A stretch of DNA of 64,000 nt, taken from assembly GCF_963678975.1 (NCBI RefSeq), contig NC_089278.1, positions 10,133,479 to 10,197,478 of the forward strand. Reading direction: 5' to 3'. Position 1 is the stretch's first letter, and every line of letters begins with the position of its first letter. The position numbers were made by a program, and so were the translations under genes. Below, one piece after another: positions 26,401 to 49,000 of the stretch. The stretch is from Dysidea avara. Its lineage: Eukaryota > Porifera > Demospongiae > Dictyoceratida > Dysideidae. The notes beneath the pieces are model-generated. The model was not told the DNA's origin and made no database searches. It was given only the letters and a program-made list of their open reading frames with translations.

Positions 26401-27655
26401 TGAGAAACTCTGGGGTGCCTACCTCACTCTATAATGCACTTGTGTGTTTGGTGTAGCAAATGGTGTGGCTGTGTGTTCCCCTGAGAAGTTACTACTTGAT
26501 AATGGTGTACATCAAGAGGACGGTGGAACTTCATCAAAGAAACAAGGTGTGGACACTGACTGTATCTGTTGACAGTGATGTACATGTTGTATGTTGGCTA
26601 GCAGCAAATGTGATTGATCTTACACTGAGCGACTCTGAAGATGAAGAAACAACTCCAGAGAAAAATATCATTAGTGATAGGTTAGTATCAGCGTCCTTTG
26701 AACTACGTATCAGTGTGTAGGGTGTGTGAGTATGTGAGTGACTTTGAATGGGTACAATCAAAAAGTATATAATAGAAACCAAGAGTATCGAACGGGTGTA
26801 TTACCCCTTGACTAATGATTGCGTGAAGTAACACAGATATTTCAGTAATTGTTCATTTATATTGCCATTAAGGGTTGCCCCAATTTGGCCACTAAACCAA
26901 GTGAAAACATGTTAGCATTAAAGGGAAATGGCTAATGTTAAAAGTTCTGGCACTGCCAAGTGGATCCCTGAAGGTATGGCAACACGCTCATTTGTACAAC
27001 TGTTGTTTTAGCGAGCTGGAGTTATCTTGGATCCATTCAACACTTTTGGTTTTTATTATATATTCTTGGTACAATGTGTGTGCATGTGTTTGATTTAGAT
27101 TTTCGTTTTGATACCTTTTACAGTGCTAGTACAACATCACTGTCATCAGGACACTCATCAGTGGAGTTGACAGCATGTCAAGAGCAGCCACCACTACAAT
27201 CACAACAACAACTATTACTACCACCATTACAGCCCCATCACCATCATCATCAACAACAACAACAACCACCCCATCATCATCACCAACAGCACCACATACA
27301 CCAACAGCGTCAGTTGCACCCGACTGCCTTTAGACTGCTCATTCCATCATCTTCATCATCACAGTCCAATGAACTGTCTAACTTATTCCCCACAGGAGTT
27401 CAATATATACACCCCATTGATCCTGTTATGCTCTCTAGCCCACAAATAAGTGAAAATGTTTTGGATAGAGTAAGTATTGATTGATGGCATTTAACGAGTT
27501 ATTTTAATGAATGTTTCCCCCTTAGAATTCACCAACTGTGTTATTGGATTTAAGCCAGTTGAATGTAAGCCAAAATACCATTGATGAATTATATTTTTAA
27601 ATTCCCACAGAGAGACAGTCCTGTGTTATTTGATAACAGATTAAATCATGTTTAA
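23457..27655 (+). CDS. PIAS-family E3 SUMO-protein ligase, copy A
   Basis: Nuclear SUMO ligase that regulates transcription factors. Exons: 23457-23510, 24070-24517, 24658-24760, 24811-24849, 24904-24994, 25046-25122, 25175-25238, 25282-25387, 25444-25517, 25811-25842, 25898-25960, 26175-26240, 26297-26385, 26457-26546, 26602-26680, 27124-27469, 27526-27564 and 27611-27655. Domains in order: SAP (LLRSFRVAELQNLLRLYG), PINIT (FYTVVDNIIRPT through DDVFPKMCYLRVNG), SP-RING (SLMCPLGKMRMKIPCR, CNHLQCFDASLYLQMNE, TWICPVCDRPAPF) and a SUMO-interacting motif (VIDLTLSDSEDEE). The tail has His/Gln homopolymers encoded around 27235-27300. All key Cys and His residues of the SP-RING are present. Which vertebrate PIAS it pairs with cannot be told. 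Confidence 0.95.
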
Positions 27656-27933
27656 CTCAAGATGCCATCATCACTTCAAGTGTACTACATGCTATATGCA
27701 GTACAAATTGTACATGAGAAAAAGCAGTGCCATTATTAACGCACCTTACCATACATTACACATGTCTTTTGATGTTTTTGTATCGTTCATTCCATATGCA
27801 TACCGTGTATTGTAAATTGAATTTACGGAAGTCCGTATTGTAATGCACTTGAGCACAGGGCGCGTATTAAAGGATGTGACTTACTCTTAACTACGTAGTA
27901 CCGGCTGCCTTTTCATTTTATCTCGTGACAAAA

Positions 27934-30819
27934 ATGTAAGTAGCCTCTTGGTTACGTTAAAAAATATATATATATGTATAATCATTTGATTAGGTCACGG
28001 AAACGAAAGGCTCCGTTGAAGTGTGACAACTCGGTGTCTGATGCGGGTAAGTCATTTATAGGCTACTCCAAATAAATTCTGTTTCCCGTCCACCGCCCGC
28101 ATCAGTTATTGTCAGCTTTAAAAATTCCATTATTCCGTATTCTTTCATTATTTTCCGGTCATTTCTTGCATACTAACTGTAAACTCACGTGTCAGCAGTG
28201 CCATCACTTTTGTGTTATTTTTGCAACATAAAAAGGCCAGCTTTTTATGGTTGTGAATAATGGTTTGACAGTCTTATGATGGAAATGGAGTGCCTGCATG
28301 CACGAGTTCAGGACAGGAAACAGCAGTGTTGGGCAAGTTACTTTGTAAAAGTAACTAGTTACATATTACTTGCAACTGAACTATTTAGTTAGTTACATAT
28401 TACCCATAAAATAAAGTAGCTATAATAATATTACATATTATATTACTTTGTGTCCACAGCCTTAAGCTGTCACGTGTGAAACTACCACTTTATCATGTGA
28501 CATGATTGCGTTGTTGGACAATGTGCAAATCTTGGTTATAAGTAAGAAGCTGGTGAATAAGCTCCATTACTTTGTTGTGGCTAGGCGTTACTCAGAGGAT
28601 AACTAACAAGATTAGTAACTTCGTTACTTGTAGAAATAATATTGCGTAATATTAGACTCGTTACAGTAACTATATTACTTAGGTAACACGTTACTTTTGT
28701 AAGTAAAGTAACTTGAGTTATATTACCCATTTTTATAGCATATTTCGTTATATTACTTAGTTACCACAAATGTTATAATATTACGTAACACGTTACTCCC
28801 AACACTGGGAAACAGAATTTGTTTGGAGTGGCCTTACCAGTAAATTATCGAAACACTTCTCAGCTGTAGAACTTGAAGAGCCCTTTTGTCTGGAATCTAC
28901 TTAAGGCTATCATTGTGAGCACCCCTATTTCTTTCCCTTTTTTAAAGGGAATATTTAAAAGGAAGACTATTCATCATAAAACACTGCTTTTCCAGCAGTG
29001 CCCCCAAAGTACACAACACATCTGTATACATGTATATCCATTTTTAGTGATTATTAGCTAAGGTGCTTTTTAATCTCAGTACAAACAACTGATACAGGTT
29101 TCATCCAACATAAAGTAAGGTCCTAGATTTCATTCAAATATGAACTCGTGCAGGTTGAATACAAAGGAAATGTGTGAGTAGTTGGGAATCAAGTTCTGTG
29201 TCTTAAAACAGAACTTCATTGTTAAGGTTCTAACTTGCTATTCTTACAGCTAGGTCTCTAGTGAATAATAAACAATTTATAAAAATTGTGTATACAACAG
29301 TTCTGTCTTGTGTGGCTGCCATACAACACATCACAGTACTTCACAGTCCCTAAACCAACCATCTAGTTATAACTTAATATATACCACTTCATTGTATTGT
29401 TGCTAGTGTTGACATTGTATGTGTTGTATAGATGATTCAAGCCTTGATGAAGACTATGTGGTAAGAACATCACAGTCAGTGAGAAGTGGTATGGTCCACC
29501 TTGTAGGCTGTAGACACATCTCATGAAGTGGAGTTCAATATTCCACAACAGCTCAAGCTACTGCTAGAAAATGACTCATTTTATATCCAGAGAAGGAACA
29601 TGGTAGGTACCAATTGTTTAAATGATTGTGTGTGATTGTTGTTTTAGCTGATCAAGTTGCCAAAGAGTCCTAATGTCTTTTCCTTGTTGCAAGAATACTA
29701 CAACTATTGCTACTGTAGAGTAACACATGGGATGAGTGTAAAAAGGCATGTATAATTTTGTGTTTATTACAGCACAAGTTTATTCCTTTGTCTACAGTTT
29801 AAGTTTATTAAAGGAAGTCCTGGATGGAATATTGACCTACTTTGACTTCACCCTATATGACCATTTGCTGTATGCACCAGAGAGGAAGCAATATGAGAAC
29901 GTTGTTAAGAAGAGGGTCCACATTGTTATGCCTACAACAGATAACAGTGACAAAGAGGCACCATCAACTGCACAGTTCTGTAGTGATAATTCTGAGCTGC
30001 CATCACGCATATATGGAGTGGAACACTTACTGCGACTATTTGGTATGTTTGGAATGTCAGCATTGACTAATGTAGTGGAACTAGATGTCCATTGAATTGA
30101 AATGATCCACCAAATAAATGCAAACAATGTGGTAATTATTGCAACTAAACTAAAAATAGCCGACAAAAAAGTAATTGTTCCATATATGGTATAATTACAC
30201 ACTGCAGTTGAACTGATTAAAGTCTTATACGTTTAACAACCATAGTTTAGACCAAGCAAATTTGCTTACCAGCTTACATTCCACTGTATACAGTTTCAGA
30301 GTCAAAACCTTGTTCTAGTTACAGTTCTGGGATCAAAACTTCTCCTAACTTTAGTACCAGTTCCAGTTTAGAACTGAAACTCTGGATACCAAAAATAACT
30401 ATAGTTCCAGTATACTGACACTGGAAATACCAAACCACAAATTTTATAGTTTTTTAACCATTCTGAGAACCTCTAGTTGCATGTGTATCTGATGATTACA
30501 GCTATCTGGCACCAATGGATTCAGAATATAGCAAATGAATATATTCAACAGATTTGTCTTGTGGCACAGGGATAGTAAACTGATATTAGTGTCTGTTATT
30601 ACTCTATATAGTGGTGTTACCTGGATTCTTAGCAAGAACTAAGATGCCACAAGAACACAGCACGGAACTACAACAGTACATTGAAGACTTTTTAATGTAA
30701 GCATGCAACGTGGTGTGTGTGTGTGTGTCTTTATGATTCATATTACCTGTAGGTATTTATGTTCACAGACACACTTATTCAACAAAGACAGATATGAAGA
30801 GTTACCTTTACTATTATAA
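27934..30819 (+). CDS. MSL3-like MRG-domain protein lacking a chromodomain
   Basis: MRG proteins (MSL3, MRG15) tether histone-modifying complexes to chromatin. Exons: 27934-27935 (AT of the start codon), 27994-28046, 29432-29460, 29507-29602, 29648-29745, 29798-30042, 30612-30696 and 30753-30819. The ATG is split by the first intron, and an in-frame TGA lies upstream. After a basic start (MSRKRKAP) the text follows the MSL3 MRG domain: FNIPQQLKLLLENDSFYIQR, LIKLPKSPNVFSLLQEY, LLKEVLDGILTYFDFTL, SRIYGVEHLLRLF and VVLPGFL. About 224 residues against 521 for human MSL3. The intron after 29745 appears to use a GC donor. Human MSL3 is the closest match from memory, but an MRG15 relative is possible. 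Confidence 0.82.
28061..28833. mobile_element. Repeat B copy with 26-bp terminal inverted repeats, split by another element
   Basis: The ends are GGCTACTCCAAATAAATTCT (continuing to 28086) and the inverted copy at 28808-28833, two mismatches in 26 bp. Without the inserted element the length is about 280 bp, a typical MITE. Sequence just inside the left end matches the repeat at 18785. No transposase. Target duplication not clear. Confidence 0.8.
28324..28807. mobile_element. hAT-like MITE nested in repeat B
   Basis: 484 bp bounded by CAGTGTTGGG and CCCAACACTG, flanked on both sides by the 8-bp direct repeat GGAAACAG (28316-28323 and 28808-28815). An 8-bp target duplication with CA.TG-type ends is characteristic of hAT transposons. 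The interior is AT-rich with many GTTAC/GTAAC motifs and no coding frame. Confidence 0.88.
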
Positions 30820-31117
30820 TACTCTTTTGTACATAACAATACATATTACCTTTCCTTTATTTTTCATTGCTGGGTGGTGGCTACAACCTTTAAAATGGGT
30901 AAATCCCTCAATCACCAACTAACGTATGGTTGATATCATATTTTTTTACATAATTTAACCACACACAGTGTGCAATACTGTATAATTTTACTGATTGGTG
31001 ATCTAGCCTTATTAATTAGGGTTATTGGTGAGACTGAAGTGATCATCATACTATAATGGTGGCTGTAGTGCTGCACATATAATAATAATATAAATTATAC
31101 CAGTAATGTTATACTGC

Positions 31118-42021
<10,904 letters not shown>

Positions 42022-42215
42022 TTCTCCGTCTTCAACCTTTTCGCGCGCACTTTATGACATCATACAATTTGAAACGTCACGTGATTCATACACAAATGAG
42101 TTTAAAACACTGCTACAGTACACAAGATGTATCTGTTACAATAAATTATATAACTGTTTTTTTATCCTGCAGTGACTAACAACTCCACTGCAGCTGATAA
42201 TTACATGTGACGTAG

Positions 42216-45200
42216 CTAAAAGTGAATTGGTGCCATTTCGCCAGTCATTACTTTGTAGATCAAAAGGTGCATCATTTTAATGTTTATCTGTGAAGATAAA
42301 ACATGAACAGCTGTCTACTAATTTATTACCTCACCTGTCCCACAGCAGTATGTAGAAGATGAACAATATAATCATGAGATTTTTTTATAGTATTGTTGGT
42401 ACCAATTTGAATGATCCGATAACCAACTCTCACCCCACTACGATCTGCCATACTACTGCGAATCAAGTTACACACCTAACGAAACAAAGACATCACAAAT
42501 AACCTCTCCATATTAATCAAAGGTTACTGCTGTAACTAATAACATTGAACTAAAGAATTGGATTCGGTAAAATAGGCAAACTAGCTCTCAATGGTGTGAC
42601 TCGTGATTTTCAACCATTTCAACACACTAAAGGCAACTAAGATGATTAGCTGGAAAGCTTTGTAACAAAAAGGAAGGTATAAGTCTCAGGCAGTGTATTG
42701 TGTACAACACTGAAACACTACTTGATTAAGATGGCAAAAGTTGTAGCATTGTGATAACTATCATGCAGGATGGCAGATTGTTTTTTTTTTTAGCCTTCAT
42801 GAACCTGGGCACTGAACACATAATCACAAAGAGTATAATCACAAAGTACAGCATCAGCTGTTTGCAAAGAAAATACTTTTTGCAGGTGATAAGCAAGATC
42901 AGCAACCACACTGTCAACAATTCAATACAAATGTTTAAGCACAATCAGCATTTTATACTTTTACTACTGAAAGCAATGCAGGTGAATTCCTATGAGCAAG
43001 GTATAACAGTTTCCTCTGCTTCTAATATCATGTTGTCTTCATAGTCTCCAGCTCACTGATAAGACCACCTCATTTACAATAATACAATCATAACAAACAC
43101 TTTGCATATATATTGTACTTTGCGTGGGAGGATCAAAGCAATGTCGCGTACCGTATTGTCCATACAGTAGTTAATCAACTGCATAACTGTACTGTATGAG
43201 TCATACAGTACAGTTATGCAGCTAATTGGGCAAATACAGTACAGTTATGCGGAGAATTTATTTAAGGAATGTTACGTAAACAACACACTGTAAATCGCTA
43301 AAACCCGCCAAACTAATCCTACGAGTTCGTTCTACGGCTAAAAATAAATTTTATAAACACTTACTGATTGTCTGATCACGAAGCTTTTTGAACACGACTC
43401 CACCAAGACAGCACGATTGATCATGTGTGTGACATTGTAAATCTCTTTTAGTTCGTTCTACAGCTAAGAAATAGATTATATGAACACTTACTGATATCCT
43501 GATCACCAAAAATCGCAGTGGTTTGAGTACTAGAGAAAATCGCTCCGAGCCAGATGACCAGGAAGTACAATATAACACTTAAAGCACCACCTTGCTTGTG
43601 TGTACGAAAAATACAGTACTCGAGGGGTGTCTCGAGGCAAATACAGCACTTGGCTTCGCCTCGTGCTATATTAATCTCTCAACACACCCCCTCGTATTGT
43701 ATTTTCCGTACACACACATGGCGGTACTTTAACTCTGCCATTTATGTGAATTACGACATTTCGGAACAGCCCATAAAGAAGATCTTCCATAATATACGTG
43801 GAGCCATACATATGCATGTTGAGGCCATCTTTGTCCTTAAACTCCTCATTGCATTTTTTTCTATTTGGCAGTTTGCTAAAAGAGGTATGACTACCAGCAT
43901 CTACAGCTTAGACACTACATGGCCACCACTTATTGCACAACACATATATCATGACAACACATGTCAAACCACCAGTGGGGTAGCTACATCATCAAGCATG
44001 ATTAAACAACAATCAAAAACATAACAGGTATCATTGCAGTGTCAAAATAGAAGTAGCACATACCACTCCTTCTTTGACACTAAACCCCAAAGGAAATTTT
44101 GTATCCGGTCTAAAGATGCTAACTTCTAACACGGGAGGAACAGGAAGTATCACAAGTTTTGCTAACTGGTCAACACGAGCATCCTACATCATATAACATC
44201 ATACAGTGTACAGGGTCTGTACAAGTGACTACCTTTAGTTGTTGAATGCACTGTGGTATGGACAGGCCAACAAGGCTATTACCATTAACTGATAATAAAT
44301 AGTCTCCAACATTGACTTGTCCAGATTTATGGACCGGGCCAGTTTTAGACAAGTGAGCTACAACAGCAGTCGGGACAATAGATCCGATCCCAGCTGCAAC
44401 TATCATAATCCCTAGCATTTCTCCTCTCTTTTTACCAATTGTTACCTGCATAACGCATTTTTCATCAAAGTACTTGAATGATTACATACACACCTGTTTG
44501 GTTTTACCATGTAGCACAGGGTCTACCTCAGTGGATGGGCTCTGCTGAGCACTTAAAATGCTGGCATATTCCACCTCTTGTAGTAGGTCCTCCTTGATGC
44601 CACTGCTCTTTAGAAATTCATGATATGCCACATTGAAGGCTTGCCCTATGGCCAATGCCATAATCCGAGCCTGCTGAATTTATACAAAACAGGTGATGGA
44701 AGAGATCTATAGCAATGTCTCAAACATACATTAGATGCTTGCAAAACATGACAGGAGATCTTGTTTTTTAAACTTGGCTGTTCATTGTGTTCTCTTGCAA
44801 CTCCTGGAGTAGAGCCATCTCTCCGTACCATGATGACCAGTAAATCATTTACATCTGTCACAAATGCTACCGAGCACAAGTGAAAAGACATTAACTCCAC
44901 CTGTACAACATATTACTACTAATTGGTAACACTACTTAAGATCTCTCACATTAGACTGATCATTGATCATTGTGAGATACTCAGATGATATCTTTAGTGA
45001 GACAGCAAACTGTGGCTGTCTTTCATCAGCTGGTTGCTGAAGCACATAAAACATACATCAAAGAATCATACATGCCATATCCTCTAGGAATATAACACAG
45101 CATAAAATGCCTATACACAAATGTGTGTGTATGCAAAAGCAGCAACGCAAAATTGGTGAAATACCTTGACGAGTGAGATCACTTTATGAGCATGCTGTGT

Positions 45201-45902
45201 CCACACCACCGAACTACATGAGTCCGCAACAAATATGAACGTAGACCCAAGGTACTGTAGAGTAATAGGTCATTACTATATAGTAGCTCGACACATTGTG
45301 ACCTCACCTGAGCATGATACAACACACCTCTGATTAAATCAGATGGCTTGTGGGGAGGTGTAGCTAAAGTGCACAAAGAAAATGACTGACAGCAGAGCTG
45401 CTGTACTACATGAATACTCACCAATTCCAATATTTACAGTGCATGGCAACTACAAGATAATATTACATTATGACAACACTGATACACATGGCATTTTACT
45501 TACTCTCCCCTCTTTAGCAGCTACTTGAGCCTTCTCTTGTGGTGACGGTGGTACGGATGGTATTACTGGCAGACCAGGATGAACCGGTACAGTGTATCTA
45601 TCACTAATATTTGTTGGTATCTCCAGTTCTTCATCTGACGTTAATGTAAGTCTGTCTGGCAGTGGTTTATGTCTAGCTGAGCTCCTTGAGGGACTAATGT
45701 TACTTGAATTGTTAGTGTTTTTACTTGAACGTGCATTACTAAGCGATAGCTGTTGGTCTGATTCATCTTTATCAGATTCTGCACTCATGTAGTCCGAACA
45801 ACTGTCCTCATCTTCCAAATTGTGCACACCATGAGTATGCCCCCGACCAGCTGTAGATTTTAGGACTTCCTGCTCAGCCGACCGCTTGTGATAGTCTGTC
45901 AT
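42216..45902 (-). CDS. APBA/Mint/X11 adaptor protein (PTB + two PDZ)
   Basis: Mint proteins bind the cytoplasmic tail of APP-type receptors and organise secretory trafficking. Exons 5' to 3': 45902-45504, 45449-45422, 45363-45308, 45254-45165, 45036-44950, 44900-44730, 44673-44494, 44445-44233, 44183-44064, 42475-42335 and 42287-42216. The total is exactly 519 codons. The Ser-rich N-terminus is followed by a PTB domain (PSDLIRGVLYHAQYLGST, CHVLQASN, ALAIGQAFNVAYHEFL), PDZ1 (GEMLGIMIV..GSIVPT, SGQVNVGDYLLSVNGNSLVGL) and PDZ2 (PLGFSVKEGVVCNLIRSS, GVRVGYRIIQIG). A short hydrophobic tail like that of human APBA ends the protein. Translation is taken from MTDYHK because the upstream in-frame codon is TTG. 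The stop is 195 bp from the PIAS copy B start, same strand. Confidence 0.96.
43181..43219. repeat. 39-bp perfect palindrome
   Basis: GCATAACTGTACTGTATGA and its exact reverse complement flank a single G. A third copy of the arm, ACAGTACAGTTATGC, follows at about 43236-43250. Confidence 0.95.
43596..43719. repeat. 124-bp foldback element
   Basis: TGTGTGTACGAAAAATACAG at the left end pairs with ATTGTATTTTCCGTACACAC at the right end, with further pairing (CTCGAGGGGTGT with ACACACCCCCTCG). The centre also folds (GAGGC...GCCTC). It is typical of a miniature foldback transposon. Confidence 0.75.
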
Positions 45903-46022
45903 TTCAGTAGCCAATCAAGTGTACACTTCAGTTTAATCGCATTGTTGTCATCATAAAAGGATTCCAAAACACCACACGGCATAACTTAATCTCCGTACTC
46001 GCTCCGCATACGTAAAATTTTC
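45903..46022. promoter_or_regulatory. Divergent promoter region APBA / coiled-coil gene
   Basis: 120 bp between outward-facing start codons. Bidirectional promoter inferred. Confidence 0.4.
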
Positions 46023-49000
46023 ATGGATGTGACTCGGAGTAGTTTATTACCTTACAGGCGCGCCAACGGCATCTTTGAATTTCGGTAAGTGTAGTTGTGT
46101 GCTACATACAATGCCCAGTCGCCTGTAATACATGTAAACCCTTTGTTGTTTATTTACGAGCCAGTTGTGAGTAAACATTTGTGTAGCGGATTTATAGTTA
46201 AAGAGAGAACTATTCACAGTGTGTCGATTTAGCTACTGACTGCAAAGTTGGAATATGCTGTGTGTGTATTAAGTAGTTAGTTATTTCTCTTGGATGTATA
46301 TTGTTGTTGTTGTTATCTACCATGTCTACTTTACCAGTTAGTATATTAACTACAGAGGTAAAGCTATACGTTTAATCTGCATCCAAATATGCTGTAGCCC
46401 TTCTCTTGAAGTGTTGATTTTTATCACACGTTGGTTTGGTGCTAATAGGTTCATCTATTAGCAGCTAATCCTGAGGCATATCTACCAGGCCAATGTTTAC
46501 ATGCTATTAACAGGGGCGTGTGATAATTGGTGGTGGGCGGAGTGACGAATTTATGTGATTGTCACTGTAGGTGTGATGAGTCAGGGTGTGCCATCTAGTC
46601 AGTGTGCAAGATCATTTATACCTGGTGAGATATTTTGTTGCACTCGTCCATTGTTTACACCCTTAGTCTCTTACATCACCAGACTGTTCCTTGTGCAGGC
46701 GCTTATCGTAAAGGCTTCTGCACAAAAATAGTGGTAAGACTGGTCACTAGTACATTCCCATAGCCTATCATATGTGAAAATTTATAATCAATATATACAG
46801 TCTAGTGTTATCAAGTGGTGCATAGCAGAGATAGTTTTTCAACGAGATCATAATTTCTTTAAGTGGCTCATATAATAATGACCGCACAAAGACCTACACC
46901 TTACACACGATTACATAAATAGCAAACACCAACTTAGCTTTTATGATAATGGTGAAAAGTACTCAAGGAATTCTATAATTCTACTCGTAAACAATAGTGT
47001 ATATCAGAAACTGCTTGTTGGGCCAGCCAAAAGATTAGTGACTAACTAATCAATGCCATCAGACAAGCTTTAAAAAGTACATGCTTTGTGCTTCGCTTTG
47101 GTTTTTATTGGCTTTAGTGTGTTTGCTAGCCATACACCAAAATTAGATTTGTCAGTAATTTTTGTGCCCTGCTTCGTGCAGTCAAAGTGAGCACTTAAAT
47201 GTAGACATACTTCTTGTTCTCCATATGTGCTGTGTAACAGCCAGAGCATAACTGAAAGCTAAGTACGATAGCTGCTTTTGCCTCCCAGTGATTAGTATCC
47301 TTTTGCTGTGCAATTTTAGCCTAACAGTTGTCTAGCAACACTTGGCGAATTCACTCCTATTTTTAGCCATCCTGTAGCCACACCCTTTTCTTCCCATGGC
47401 ACTTATCAATTTAGAGTGTGAGTAAGGGATTTATAATCTGTACTTGATAAGTGTGGTGCATGTGGAGATAAGGGTCTTGCCAACATGATAGGGATTTAAT
47501 TTACACACCTCAAGTGCTGATCTTCTTGTTTGGCACTTTAATTGTATTACTCCTATAAAATTTCCTTCTGCTTGTATCAAGTAGAAGGAGAGTGCCTAAC
47601 TAGAGCATATTTAGTAAACACAAGCATCAACACTTCAGTTTGTTCTTAAGGATTTGCCTTATTCGACACCAATCAACAGTTTTCTATCATCATTATAAGT
47701 ATTAATTGATCAAATATGAACTTTATGGGGATTTTAGCATAGTAAGGAGTTCAGACACTCTTTCTTAGTATACAAAGTCTTGGCATATGAACCACATCTG
47801 TAATTTTACAGACCAAATATCACAAAAACAATGCAATTTTCACCTATATATAAGTGAAGGAATGTTTTGTAAATATTGCTGTTAATGTGGCATTACTATG
47901 AGGTGTGGTTTTTACAACACTGAAGTGAATTGTCCAGTCTTCTATCTCATTACTATTAGTACTTTGCACGTATCATTTATTCTTCATGATGGTCACCTAA
48001 TTTGTTTATTTTTTTACAAAACAGTGTTAGATAAAAACCACCATTGGCCTAACGGAAAGATAAACTTTGTGATACCACAAATGACCACAAATAAACCATC
48101 AAAAATTCCAATTTCACAACCACATTGTAAGCAGATTACACGAATCTCGGTGACACCACCAACATCAAACATGAGTAGCTTGGATACAGTCAACCAACAT
48201 TCAGATGTATCAGTTGCTGATACGGTGACACTCACAGATCGTCATGGATCAAATAAGAGAACAGATGCCATTGAAGTACAACATGCCGAACATGATCTGT
48301 CCAGTTCATTACGCACCAGTGGAGGGAAGAGTGCAGATAGTGGATTTGAGGATGTAAAAAATAGACAACAAACTGATGTTTATCAGACAAACCAGTTTGT
48401 TCCTTTTTCTGATTCAGTAGAACATAGCGATCACACAGATACTACTAAACTGTTTGTTCCACTGGAAGAAGACAATGAAGTAGACCAAGGTTTGATTCGT
48501 ACCACATCACAGGGATCTCTAGCTAGCACGGCAGCTTCCACAAGTTCTTTAAGCCTAGGAGAGATGGTTGGTGATGAACGTAGCAGTAGCGGCCATGACT
48601 ACATCAGAATGTCGTTGGAAAAAACCAGTGAATCAGAGGAAAGGAGTGTTTCAGCTCAGTTTTATCGTCCTCATTCTGCCACTGCACATAATCAAGATCA
48701 TCAACGTCTCATGGATGACCAGCAACTTAAAAGACATGGCAGCTTACCAACCTTGGAGTCTCCTCCTACACTACTGGCATCAAAGATTAGTTTATTGTAC
48801 AGTGAAAAGGTACGTTTATAGTGATACTTATCAATAGGGCATGTGACCAAAAATATGCACTCAATAATTGATGCTGTGACATACTTATAGGATCTACTCT
48901 TAATATTTCCACCACTATAATGAGGTGCAAAGATATGATGCACTTTACTGTATTCAATGCATACTTGTTTTACAATGGTGCTATAGATCTAAATTTTCTA

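Larger units (their letters stand above)
42476..44063 (-). other. Large APBA intron with palindromes and a local duplication
   Basis: 1.6 kb. A 60-120 bp segment is duplicated (AGTTCGTTCTAC.GCTAA and GAACACTTACTGAT at about 43320-43375 and 43445-43505). It also holds the 39-bp palindrome and the foldback listed separately. No exon was recognised. Confidence 0.65.

Noticed and set aside
29837..30202. 121-codon minus-strand frame with hydrophobic N-terminus
   Set aside because: Overlaps MSL3-like exon 29798-30042 in antisense; the real frame on + is well supported.
45903..45914. APBA translation starting four codons upstream
   Set aside because: The upstream codon is TTG; the first ATG is at 45902.
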